From Eutreptiella sp. 'Long Island Sound 2002' (lineage: Eukaryota > Euglenozoa > Euglenophyceae > Eutreptiales > Eutreptiaceae): 64,000 nt of DNA. The DNA is taken from the NCBI GenBank assembly GCA_964036045.1, contig OZ038378.1:168503975-168567974 (forward strand). Reading direction: 5' to 3'. The position numbers and the translations under genes were made by a program. Positions 29,901 to 39,100 of the stretch are shown here, in pieces (within the stretch, counting starts at the first letter, position 1; each line of letters starts with the position of its first letter). The notes below the pieces were generated by a model. The model was given only the letters and a program-made list of their open reading frames with translations. It made no database searches and had not been told where the DNA came from.

Positions 29901-30549
29901 TTCCCAGTTCAAACCCGAAGCCTAGTCCGAAGAAAGCTTTGCCTTTGTCCCCAGTGACTCTCCCGGCCACCACTTCAAAATTGATGCCGACTGGCATTTC
30001 CCCAGGGCCGATCTTCTTCTTCATGGACGGGTGGCTGAACGAGAGGCCCATGGTGGCCAGCCACAAGGAGTTGTCAATGAAATTGCCCTGGCTTGTGTTG
30101 TTGGAAGGAGGCGGGGTGCCATCAGATGGCAGCGGCGGCTCGCTCGCACTGCAGTCCCCCGATAGAATCGACACATAGGGATCCAGCATCTGGGCCACTT
30201 GCTCATATTGGGACGCAGGCTGGGCCACAACGTCGTCCAGAAACTTCAACATATTTTCTACGCCCTCCTCTGCTTTTCGCCGGAGGAAATTAGGCAGCCA
30301 AGTGATGCTTGCTACGTAGTGTAAAGCAGTCTGCATGCCTGTCCGGTCCAGGGCCTCCTCCACTCGGGTCACCAGGTCGTCAACCGCAAGAGCTCGGAAC
30401 TCGTCTACCTGCTCCCTCAGCATTTCCATGTCAAACAACGAGGTCACCTGAAGAGGCTTGTCAGTGGGCGGGGGGGATTCAGCAACGACCACACCAAGGA
30501 GCAGCCAAGCTGCTGTCACCGCCAACAAGGCGGCATTCAAGCCGATCAT
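26926..30549 (-). CDS. Giant secreted mosaic protein, segment 1: signal peptide and beta-rich domains
   Basis: I place the start at the ATG at 30549 because it opens a textbook signal peptide (MIGLNAALLAVTAAWLLLGV, cleavage expected after VVVA). The frame is open for a further 67 codons upstream, but that part is not signal-like. The 1,207-residue segment has an N-terminal helical region (residues about 35-120). After that come several long beta-rich blocks with repeating Gly/Leu/Phe alternation (for example LFGWGVSLELIVSPSRFKI), in a style seen in uncharacterised eukaryotic surface proteins. I cannot name the domain. A Pro/Ser/Asn/Gly linker lies near residues 230-240. A TAG at 26926-26928 ends the ORF, but nine codons later the same frame resumes as segment 2 with no new start or signal peptide. 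Segments 1-5 are therefore probably one gene. Confidence 0.8.
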   Translation of the reverse strand: MIGLNAALLAVTAAWLLLGVVVAESPPPTDKPLQVTSLFDMEMLREQVDEFRALAVDDLVTRVEEALDRTGMQTALHYVASITWLPNFLRRKAEEGVENMLKFLDDVVAQPASQYEQVAQMLDPYVSILSGDCSASEPPLPSDGTPPPSNNTSQGNFIDNSLWLATMGLSFSHPSMKKKIGPGEMPVGINFEVVAGRVTGDKGKAFFGLGFGFELGITRSQPAPSPSPHPNPSNGGSTGSQSQKKSFWSQLGNGKTEVSADFGFMWLREAGTYSGYAFSISITSPELLRTLPVAEVFILYTHAHWACFGERDFNFEAWMEGIAFGGFGVVFAAIDDLRSVDAKAALQKIKQLIRDYPSKIKSLVTSRLKEVWQNDRAKFMDGLSLLFEAGVTIWDSHDKGESAWTFNASACPSQTTATQQSNDPTPPGIPPAAERTKAQQDLANLAQTLKSVISQSSISANFCGGQCRKPSVRNAVLGTATFGMKSCTALTAAVSVHQLTVGGLAHSIDPVMAPELENKLDGVFDLSFSDAMISMTLSLGTPVQLAISAKGGLLMPPGATGILGDVLNGLTGMRLEVLATLTFPRALSLTLSVSSAPDTDPEANWAIVDKAENKGMGLFLTLRWSPRSTDAQVGVTLPLRVCVNDCDTVSSRKLLYFSGDVSVIAQLTPPPPQVIIRGKIQMEGWWAQAFGLPFLHIRHLMLAVDWAVVAGPSGFQIGAQVCLGLRCQEPNPPTAGDEAPVWGGLYLGVNKATYNENYFVAVITEATMGQALNMLAGHTGLGDQFKKLPKAFRESGIYRVRTTKQCAGITSPPSEVTTEIALECFAYITFTLRPRTISFGGGNIHVPAGLQISGRLVLFGWGVSLELIVSPSRFKIDALMDPFGITGLLMFGGSLDHDQDPPQAEGRARFLVDVSLSTVLVEIKAAVSIPPLGSYGSVSVNVNDAGFEFKGRLHLFWGTFSASVYATWSRQTDDFTMGIGDLSFAIVHVKELTYTYTAKTGEKRMTCDIFVLGFQGFVTVVADESDRSLQFDLKTPVVRIQGHAKIANPLTDSEFELDVDWGRVVGELVTGAKRQVDAGVRAVSQEVGKAVEGLHNDAKKVFGDIRRALGPVVGPLLAPLESTINAFLGQIATLQNVESVEDFFDVISGTPGAVLKGLANGVREVFNEVELPEELKDLGAIGAGALSCLTSINWFKFSCETDSLTEI

Positions 30550-31958
30550 TGGCACAAACAGAAAATACCAGTATGCTTGCACAAAAAACAAAACTGAGCC
30601 AGGAGGTTGAACAGCATATGCACGCCGAGCGGTTTTCGGCAGTTCAGGTGTGTTGATTTGTGCCGCAGCCCTCGTAACAGACGAAACCCAGTGGCGATAC
30701 AGGAAATGCAACTGAAGTAAGCTGTCTGGGCGAGCATATTGATCCAACAACTTCGTGCCTTCAGTACATCAGAGGTGAGCAAGGCAAGTCATGTACTGGA
30801 ACCCCTCAGTTTTCGTGTTACCTCAGCCTGCGGTTTGGCGCTACCTTCGAGCGATGTGGATGTGTTGGTCACGGGAATCAAAGACTTCAATCCCAAGCTC
30901 CCTGCATCCCAACTATACGAGCTGCTCATTTCGCATGGAATCATGAAATTAGCGCTCTCCCAACCGCAAGGGTTCCCATCACCAATGACCCGCGCTCCCA
31001 CGTTTGGGTTGATGTGAGCTTTCTGGCTTTCAACTCCAGGGGATGGAGTTGCACTGCGCGCTACTTTTAGCCATAATCCGACGATGGCCGTCACCCCCGG
31101 CATCCCACTGGCAGGAAATCACTGTTCATGTGTCCGGCAAACGCGGCAGAGCCGCGGCCACAAATTGTCCATGAGCGGCGAAGCCGCGCTCATGTGTCCA
31201 GCAAGGCGGCGAAGCCGCCCTCATGTGTGTGTGCACATCCTGTGCACAGTCCCTACCACCCTGTTGGGTAAGGTCTCGATGCCATTTGGGCTCAAGATAG
31301 ATGTTAATCCCCAAAAACTGTACCATGCCCGTCGGCGCCACGATCTACACGCCGGGCATCGAACCAAGGCCCTCCGCCACGAGGCCCCAGTGCACTTCCA
31401 ATATGCTACGCTGCCCATATGATTAACTAACCGTCATCTGTCCCACCCCCCTGTGTTCCCCTGCCCGCCCCTTCGCTGGCCCCTCCCTGCAATAGCCGCA
31501 CAGCAGCTGTTCATGATTGACGGTGCCGTGGCCTCCACGAGCCGCGATGACGGAGCGCACTGCGGGGCGAGGCCCCCGTGCAATTTCCGGTATGTTCGCT
31601 ACCCCACCATCCTCACGCTGCCCATAAAAACATGAGGGTGTCCGGCCGGTCGGTGTAACTCAGCCCTCCCCGGGGTCCAAACCGCCCCTTGAAAAGCTGA
31701 AGAGATGTGTACGCCCAACGATACTATGTTGCGCCCACACCTTGGTACTACACTTTTTCTCCTTTGAGTACCCAAGTATTTATCGACAGCATGCTACTTT
31801 TAGACTAGGTTCCCCCCATAGAGCCCCCACGAACGCCCCTTCCAATGGGCCTTATAATGAGGCGACCCAAGCTACACACCTCAAAAACTGTTGCAAACTA
31901 CCTTCCCTTCAGATCAAACATCATGCAAAATGCGGAAAGCCATGAATGGCGATGGTCG
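30550..31958. other. Upstream region of the mosaic gene, with GC hairpin cluster
   Basis: No protein recognised. The promoter and 5' untranslated region of the minus-strand mosaic gene should lie here, but I see no distinctive core promoter element. The hairpin cluster at 31142-31219 is listed separately. Confidence 0.35.
31142..31219. repeat. Cluster of three GC-rich triloop hairpins
   Basis: CGCGGC-AGA-GCCGCG (31142-31156), GCGGC-GAA-GCCGC (31175-31187) and GGCGGC-GAA-GCCGCC (31205-31219) are three perfect stems with 3-base loops, about 30 bp apart. They are separated by spacers containing ATTGTCC or TGTGTCC. A similar cluster occurs at 34130-34235. Confidence 0.7.
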
Positions 31959-32590
31959 CTACCCCAAATGTCCACTCCCAACAACTGTTGAATTGTCCAC
32001 TAAGTAAAAAACAGAATGAGCAACTTGTGTGCACAACATGACACGATTGCTGAATTCAAGAAGCGTGACGTTGTCACATGTGTGCGTGTCAATGCAATCC
32101 GTACAATATTGCAGCTGACACTTGTCACACATGGACATCTTCTTAAAGACAGACTTGGTGCAACAAAGGGCACATACATCCCCATCGTCACCCACAACAT
32201 CCTGATCATCATTGTCCTCATGTATAGGTGCGACCCATACATGTGCGGGTACATGTTCCCATGGACCATATGGAGGGTACCATACTTGTCTGCGAATTAA
32301 AAAAAGTGGTGGAAATGCAAGAGTACACGCATGTACTCATGCAACTCGGTGCCGGATCCCCTCCTTACGATGCCCCAATGCCACATGCATGCAAACAAGT
32401 GCTCAATACGTGCCCTATAGGAACCATGAACATCGTTGTACTCCTTCTGCCGATCGGTCAAAATTTTTCGACCGATAAATGGCCATGCCACATGGAGGCC
32501 CCCCTTGTATGCACGATCCATAGAGCCGTTCTCATAATTAATATAATGTACTTTCGCCCTTTTAGGTCCTTCGCGATCCCAGATGAGCAC
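31959..32590 (-). pseudogene. PIF/Harbinger-like DDE transposase C-terminus with zinc cluster
   Basis: The first part (32590-32300) ends with a typical DDE_4-type block: QKEYNDVHGSYRARIEHLFA, then WHWGIVRRG and LLHFHHFF. A run of seven T (minus strand; A7 at 32299-32305) throws the frame into a TAA. One extra base restores continuation into IRRQVWYPPYGPWEHVP, an acidic linker (EDNDDQDVV) and a Cys/His cluster (CALCC..MCDKCQLQYCTDCI..HTC) resembling a PHD/ADD or RING-like zinc finger. In the family the DDE domain cuts and pastes the element; the zinc cluster may bind DNA or chromatin. The N-terminal catalytic Asp residues are not present, so this is a broken fragment. Confidence 0.6.
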
Positions 32591-32696
32591 ATCATCTCAT
32601 GCACAAAGAAAAGCACAACAATTATACAAAATGAAGCGTCTTGTAAAGGCGTGTGGATTGTGAGTCCATATCGCCAACATCGGCACTGACTTAGGC

Positions 32697-32960
32697 ATGG
32701 GGGGGGGGGGTGCCTCACATCCCCGCTCCAGCGCATGGGTAGCAAGGGGGGCCATGTGGGCAAAGGGGGGAATGCCTCACATCCACGCTCCAGCGCATGG
32801 GCAACGAGGGCGGCCACGTAGGCAAAGGGGAGGGTGCCTCACATCCACGCTCCAGCGCATGGGCAACGAGGGGGGCCACGCAGGCAAAAAGGGGGGGGGG
32901 GGTGCCTCACATCCGTGCTTCAGCGCATGGGCAGCGAGGAGCCACGTGGGCAAGGGGGTG
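32697..32960 (+). repeat. Minisatellite, about 68-bp unit, four copies
   Basis: Units contain TGCCTCACATCC, then GCTCCAGCGCATGGGCA, then a G-run, near 32711, 32770, 32838 and 32911. Unit boundaries fall in G tracts of varied length (up to 13). Confidence 0.85.
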
Positions 32961-33676
32961 GAAAGGGGTGAAATTCAGTGAAAATCTAAAAATGCCACAT
33001 CCTCAGTGTGGAAGAAGCCACAAAACTCGCCGTCAAACGACAATGATGCCCGCACTATCATGAAATATGGGTGTCTAATACGGCCAGACGCCCAAGTAGT
33101 TGCACTACCCGCGCACTGCACTTAGGTCCCCCCCTACACGCGCACTGCGCTCGTAGGGGGGGACCTCGTAGTCCACCCCTTATCCCTGTGATCAAGGTGT
33201 GTTTGGCACTTTTTCGTACTTTGTCACTAGGCGCTTCAAGGGCGATTTGCGCCTGTTCTGCTTTGTGCCTTCGGTATCATTCGGTACCAACTCCACCATT
33301 CCACCTCTTCGTGGTTCGATTTGCAGGGCTATCTGAATCAAGTTCCCCTACTCAAGCCTCTTGTCACCATCTTCAAGACGCTCCCATGTGTTGTATCATG
33401 TAGCGCCGCACAACACAAACAGCACAACACAGCCCAGCACCAAACGGCACCACACAGCACAAAACAACACTATACAGCACAGCCCAGCGCCGAACAGGGG
33501 CTGGGGTGACCAATTTCTCAGGGGCTCCATTTTCTCAGTGGTTGGGGCAGCCGTTTTCTTGGGGGTTGGGCCCACCATTTTGTCATGAGGCCGTTTGTGC
33601 CCCTGAATATCTGGCCGTTGGTCATGTACCCCCCCCCCCCTTGCGCAAGCACGGCCGCGGTCCCAGAAGTCCGGCC

Positions 33677-33725
33677 AAAACGGCGGTTCAACGCCCACCC
33701 CGTGCTTAGACAAGGCCATGCATGC
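33677..33725 (+). repeat. Dispersed GGCGGTTCAACGCCC repeat, copy 1
   Basis: Core AAAACGGCGGTTCAACGCCC followed by ACCCCGTGCTTAGACAAGGCC. Found again at 33947 and 35230. The sequence before it (gcggtcccagaagtcc) also resembles that before copy 2. Confidence 0.85.
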
Positions 33726-33946
33726 GCGTGACACATGTGACAGCCAGACCGGGAATAACATTGTTAGCCATGGCTGAAAATCACATCAGAACAAGCAGCA
33801 TGGGGTTCCAATGTGTGGTACAATGTTGTTATGAACAGAATGCACCATCACAGACATGAATGAGCCCCTCTTTCCCTATACAAACGCTCTACAGACACCC
33901 AATCCTCCATTCTGGACCATAAAAACAGCGGTCCCAAAATTTCCTC

Positions 33947-34075
33947 AAAACGGCGGTTCAACGCCCACCCCGTGCTTAGACAAGGCCGTGCATGCCCAAG
34001 GGGGGGGGGGCTACGTACACAATTATTATGGTCCCCACACCTACTGTACCTTGGACAAAGGCGTGGCTTATCTGC
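33947..34075 (+). repeat. Dispersed GGCGGTTCAACGCCC repeat, copy 2, extended
   Basis: Same core as copy 1, then CATGCCCAAG, a G10 run and ACGTACACAATTATTA to GGCGTGGCTTAT. The second half recurs alone at 35623-35701. Lies downstream (minus sense) of the RNase H ORF. Confidence 0.85.
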
Positions 34076-34129
34076 AGAGCGGTGGAAAGTCCAGCATTAC
34101 GTCCCCACCGACAGACGTATGCCCTCATC

Positions 34130-34235
34130 AAGTATCGTGCGGCGCAGCCGCGTAACAGTTGTCCAAAACGGCGCCGCCAGGCGCCAACACGAATTGTTCA
34201 AAGTTCCAACAAGGCGCCGTGAGGCGCCGCCACAG
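34130..34235. repeat. Second cluster of GC-rich hairpins
   Basis: TGCGGCGCAGCCGCG, GGCGCCGCCAGGCGCC and GGCGCCGTGAGGCGCC occur within about 100 bp. Spacers containing AGTTGTCC and AATTGTTC are close to those in the 31.14 kb cluster. The last hairpin overlaps the 3' end of the RNase H ORF. Confidence 0.6.
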
Positions 34236-35076
34236 ATTGCTCCACCCTCCTGCCCCTCTTCCTGGGATTATCACTGACATCCGTACTGTATTCATCGCTG
34301 TCCGCCCACCCTAGCGAGCCCAAACTCGAAGTTGCTCCGGGTGCACCCTCCTCCCCAAGCAGGCTCCCTGTGCTATGCGAATACCCACTGTCGCTAGCCT
34401 CCCCCTCCCCAGATGACATCTCCTCGAGCCCCAACTCCTCCCACTGCTGCTCAAGGCGGCGGCGTTTCGGGAGGGAGTCCTCATTATACGGATGCTGCAG
34501 TCTCCCCTGCTCAGCCATCTTGTCCGCCTCTTCATTCCCCGCCACCCCTAGATGAGACAGCACCCATCGAACCTGGAGTCCGTCCCCTGCGAGCTCCCGC
34601 TCCGCCAGGACCGCCATCCACAGTTCCTTGTGCTCCACCTCCCTCCCTGAGACCCTCCACTGATGGCGCCGCCACTTACTGGACCACTGTGTGATCCCTT
34701 TGAACACATACTCCGAATCTAACACGACAATCATGTGTTCCTCCCATCGCCTGCTGCGGACAGCATGCAGGACCCCCCTTAGTTCTGCCCTGCTCACACT
34801 TTGCTTTTCTCCCAAAGGGACAAAGTCAGAACTGTTGCGCAGGGAGCCCGGCCCGTACCAGGCCCCATACCCTGCCTGTGCCCAACCTCTGACCACTTTC
34901 GCAGACCCGTCTGTGTAGACGACAGTCCAATCCTCCCTAGACAAGCTCTCCAGTTCTGCCACCAATTTTGTCTTGTACGCTCCCCATTTTGCCTCCTTCA
35001 TCTGTTGTTTGTCCACCTGCGGCCCTCCTCCAACAGTGGTTGGCTGCTGGGGTGGTCCCTGAAAAATCCCCGGCAT
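34198..35076 (-). CDS. Stand-alone type I RNase H (mobile-element derived)
   Basis: An intact 292-residue ORF starting at ATG 35076. The RNase H fold spans about residues 50-190 with all expected catalytic residues: Asp56 (VVYTDGSA), Glu98 (SRAELRGV), Asp120 (VVLDSEYV), His175 (LSHLGVAGNEEAD) and Asp185. Such enzymes cut the RNA strand of RNA/DNA hybrids during retroelement replication. The C-terminal 100 residues are acidic and Ser/Gly-rich with short basic stretches (KRRRLEQQ, RKRGRR) that could be nuclear signals. No reverse transcriptase lies next to it. Copies of the GGCGGTTCAACGCCC repeat sit on both sides (33947 and 35230), suggesting one mobile unit. It is probably one ORF of a non-LTR element or a captured, mobilised RNase H. 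Confidence 0.82.
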   Translation of the reverse strand: MPGIFQGPPQQPTTVGGGPQVDKQQMKEAKWGAYKTKLVAELESLSREDWTVVYTDGSAKVVRGWAQAGYGAWYGPGSLRNSSDFVPLGEKQSVSRAELRGVLHAVRSRRWEEHMIVVLDSEYVFKGITQWSSKWRRHQWRVSGREVEHKELWMAVLAERELAGDGLQVRWVLSHLGVAGNEEADKMAEQGRLQHPYNEDSLPKRRRLEQQWEELGLEEMSSGEGEASDSGYSHSTGSLLGEEGAPGATSSLGSLGWADSDEYSTDVSDNPRKRGRRVEQSVAAPHGALLEL

Positions 35077-35229
35077 TGCTGGATTATCGAACCATCCAAT
35101 CCAGGATGTTGATAATAATAATAAAAAGATAATAAAAACAAGTCACGCCGCGGCACCGACATGTTGGACTCGGCGCGCCAGCGCCGCAGGACCCCCGCCC
35201 ACCCTGCAATAAGTTCGTCCAGCGTTGTC

Positions 35230-35295
35230 AAAACGGCGGTTCAACGCCCACCCCGTGCTTAGACAAGGCCGTGCATGCCCAAGGGGGGGGTGTGA
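35230..35295 (+). repeat. Dispersed GGCGGTTCAACGCCC repeat, copy 3
   Basis: Same core as copies 1 and 2. Followed by a G-run and GTGTGACCTAATTAAAAAAC, a block that recurs at 35596. Lies upstream (minus sense) of the RNase H ORF. Confidence 0.85.
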
Positions 35296-35378
35296 CCTAA
35301 TTAAAAAACAGACAAATGCAAACCAGAGGTAATGCACCCCACAGTCAGGCATAAGTGCATCTTTATTCTCTATGCCAA

Positions 35379-35407
35379 ACCTGGTTAACCTGGTTAACCT
35401 GGTTAAA
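35379..35407 (+). repeat. AACCTGGTT short tandem repeat
   Basis: About three copies of the 9-bp unit CCTGGTTAA. Too short to be telomeric and unlike any standard telomere unit. Confidence 0.7.
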
Positions 35408-35595
35408 CCTCAAGACACACACTGTGTCTGAAACAGAAAACAGAACATCATGTCTGACTACATTAATCAGACAATCACAGTCAGTAGCTGTCAGTCAGAC
35501 ATCAGCAATCAGTGTCGGATAAAGACACCATGCATTACCGGCCTGGCCGAAAAGAGCAACCCGCCGCTTGCCGGCTGGAGAAGACTCCTGGGGGG

Positions 35596-35701
35596 TGTGA
35601 CCTAATTAAAAAACAGACAAATGCCCAAGGGCGGGGGGGTACGTACACAATTATTACGGTCCCTACACCTACTGTACCTTGGACAAAGGCGTGGCTTATA
35701 C
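35596..35701 (+). repeat. Partial copy of the dispersed repeat
   Basis: Combines the GTGTGACCTAATTAAAAAAC block of copy 3 with the ACGTACACAATTATTA..GGCGTGGCTTAT block of copy 2 and lacks the GGCGGTTCAACGCCC core. Confidence 0.75.
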
Positions 35702-36029
35702 AAGGGGGGGGGGGGTAATTGTCTTCATGGACATGGAATTTTGGTAACATCTGGCATGTCCATTCGTAAACAGGTAGAGGCGTGACAACGGTGGAATCAG
35801 TTTGTGCACACACCTCGCAACACTCCTCAACTTTCCCCTGTTCCCCCCTGTTTTTCATGGTCTCTTTGCCAAATGACATTTCCTCCTGGGGGAGTATTCG
35901 CACCGCGCGTGCACCACATCCGCGACGCGTCAGGTATTTGAACAACTTCCCTAGGAGATGGTCCACTGGGAGAGGAGTTGTAAATGGTACCTGGTGGGCT
36001 CTTGCGGTATTACCATTCCCCCTGATTGG

Positions 36030-36190
36030 CTCTGGATGATTGCTGTTATTTCCTGGTGGGCCGTGGATGGTCATTGTTATTTCCTGGTGGGCTCTGGATG
36101 GATGTTGTTCTTTCCTGGTGGGCTCTGGATGGTCACTTTTATTTTCTGATGGGCTCTGGATGGATGCTGTTATTTCCTGATGGGCCCTCT
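36030..36190 (+). repeat. Minisatellite, 31-bp unit, five copies
   Basis: Unit of the form TTATTTCCTGGTGGGCTCTGG plus ATGGATG-type filler, repeating near 36047, 36078, 36109, 36140 and 36171. Later units show TGATGGG instead of TGGTGGG. Confidence 0.88.
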
Positions 36191-39100
36191 TGATGAAAGT
36201 GTCAGCGCTAACGTGTGAGGGCCCCCTTGGGCAAGCTCACATGCAAACGAAGTCAACAAAGCACACAGAACTGACACCCCTGCATGAAGCCATGAGAGAG
36301 ACATAGCTCTGTTCAAACAAGGGGACAGAATTCTGCAATAAAATTTTGAAACCAACAGGCCTACAAACTAGGGAACATGGCAAAAGGCATTGCAAAAGCA
36401 AAAACAAGGCACACATGCAGATTGGGGATGTCTTGGCCCCCCAAAATGGGCGCAGTTGCCTCTAAATTGGCTGAAAGGGCCTACAGAACAACCCCAGTAC
36501 CCGCACCGCGCGCGCACCGTGTCTGATACTCCCCCCCTCTGTTACTCTTTGTTCCTTTGTAAAAAAGCCTCCCTGTTCACGGATGCCAAACAGCGTTTCA
36601 TCGCCCTTGGTTGTCAGGGTTTGGCAAACATGGACCTGTGGCCATGAGTAAAACTCAGACAGCTGCTGCTGTAACTTCCAGAATCGTCTTGGAAAAGGAA
36701 CCTGTGTATGCACAAAGGAAGTCACAACGAAAATACCTGATACCCACACTGAAACTTTTCATCGAAAAAACTCAGGGAGAGGGGGCTGGAAATGCAGCAA
36801 AAAACACAAGCAGAAACAGACCCCGTATTCCCTGCAAAAGAGCAAGCATGAATTGCAATGTGACAGCAGATGTACTTAGATGACCCGTTGTGGTAGAATC
36901 CCAGCCAACTTTGAAAACATGTGGTTCCAAGAACAATTGATTGTCTGTAGGGGACAGCTGAATGAAGAACGCCCATGTGCTCAAGATTTGCTTTACAATT
37001 CATGGCAAGATGTCTGTTGCTGAATCTGTCCATTTCCTCCCATATCAAAGACTTGGAGAGAAAAAGGCATTCAGACAAAGAGGACAGACAAATGGGAGGA
37101 AAATGAGGTTGACACCACACCAGCAGTAGCAAATTTAAAAGGTGTAATGAGATAAATGCCATGCAATGTGATGCCATAAATGTGCCCAACGAACAGCCCT
37201 CACATGGATTATCCTGCTCACCTGCACACCAGCAGCACCACATTGACATGCCCTGTTAAATAATCTGTTTATGAATGCAAAAGTGGACATTCACAAGAGA
37301 AGGGCTCTTGACCACTGCAGTAAATGGAGAACCCCACCCTCTGGGAGCCCAATGCACAACCTCTGGTGGCCAGTCCCCATGGGTTATCCTGGTTGCAGAC
37401 CCTGAGACATTTTGAGGGAGGTCTCAATGCACTGACTTCACAGTACACATGGCTCATGTCATCTGAAAATCACAGTCGAGCAAAGCCAGATGCACACAGA
37501 ACATCGGCCCAATATTAATTGACATACCTAACCCAAAACGAAAAGCAGCAATGGTGCAGCAATGCAGTGATGCATCTAAATTATTCTGTACACAAATGCT
37601 GGAGGCAAGAATACCAAATTTCAGTGGTATCTTTCTGAGATTTCTTTTCTTTACTGGCTGTGTGTCAACATCCTTGCTGCAACAGCCACCGGATGCTTCC
37701 CTCAACTCCTCTCGCTCAGCCTTCTCTCATTTTCGCCTTAACTCCTCCTCCAGGGGATAGTAGAGCAGTAGGTGGATTCATGAAACATTGCACAGCAACC
37801 ATGTAAGAAAAGGATACACCATGACTTCTGGGGCTGGCGTTCAGGGACCGGTTTATGTCTCTGTTGGCATGTCCATTAGGGGCGGATAACACAACATTCT
37901 GTTCACATGCGATGTGTGCACACATGTGCAGATACTGTTTGTGGAAGCTACAACCCTTGAAATTGGCCATATAAGGCCAGCAAAGCTCCCGAACAGGCCA
38001 GTGTTACATGTGCCACACAAAATGTGCAAACAAACTGATTTGGCCACCCTGTACTGCATGTATGACACAAATCCAAGAAACTCTGCAAGATGGACTGTTA
38101 ATGCTGCAAAGATGAAGTGCAGGGGTCTTCCAACAAGTGTACCACACCCTGTTCCTCAGCTGGATGCAAACCAACCTGCTGCCCTATTCACATAATCCAC
38201 AGATTACAAAGATGAAACGTGACGTTAAACACAAATCATAGGGCTGTGCGTCACTAAGGGCTATTTGCCTTCTAAGTCAGTCAAGCAATCAATCATCCTG
38301 CTGTCAACTTGCCGTCATCATAGATCCTGCTGTCGACATTGTCTTTGCATCTCAGCCACTCCAAATAGCTACCCCAAGCGCCAAAGCCCCGAAATGCAAC
38401 ACAACACAAATGTTGAATAACCCTTACCCAGCATCCCCCAACTGGATGGCGAACACCCAGCCAACCTGGACACCCCAAAGTACGCTTCCCCTTCCTCAGC
38501 AGTGCTTCTTTTGGCAGAGTGCGATTGCAGGCCCAAAGGAAGTTACTTCCCCAAAGGGGTGCTGCAATTCCACCATGGAGATAGGGGGTAATAAGAAACA
38601 ATTCAAATGCAGCAGTCGAGGGTTACAACGTGGGAAGGATGCTGTGCAACGCCACCCCTATCCGAGTCGACACGACAGGCTGGTTAAAGAAAAGCACCTC
38701 CTTGGAATTCAAAGTTAGACACCAAACACTCATGGTAATTATCACCTCATATCATGCAAGGATCGCGCACCATTTAGTCGGTGAGATTTGCCCTCCGTCG
38801 GCATACTGTACAGCTTGCCAAATGGTACCTTGAGATGGTTAGTGGAGTCAACCCAAATGTCTCGTCGCACCACCAAACTGTTGCCCGAACTAAACAGTAA
38901 ACTTAAACTTATTGCTGCCCCAAACACAAATCACATGCGAGATCTGAAGGGGGTGCAATGTGGGCCACCAAATATATTGAGCTATCCGTTCAGACCAGAC
39001 ACAAACTCAGTGGTACAAGCGCCGCTAGGAGCTGCCGCTAGGAGCTGCTGGGACAGTGGTACGCAGCAGTGCAGCAGTGCAGCGCACCCAGGCTGCACTG

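Larger units (their letters stand above)
32961..34129. other. Non-coding repeat-rich stretch
   Basis: No gene seen. Includes an ACA/CAGCACAA-rich patch (33405-33490), a C13 run (33631-33643) and two copies of the dispersed GGCGGTTCAACGCCC repeat (33677 and 33947). Confidence 0.4.

Noticed and set aside
35379-35407. Interstitial telomere repeat
   Set aside because: The AACCTGGTT unit does not match TTAGGG, TTTAGGG or TTTTAGGG types and has only three copies.
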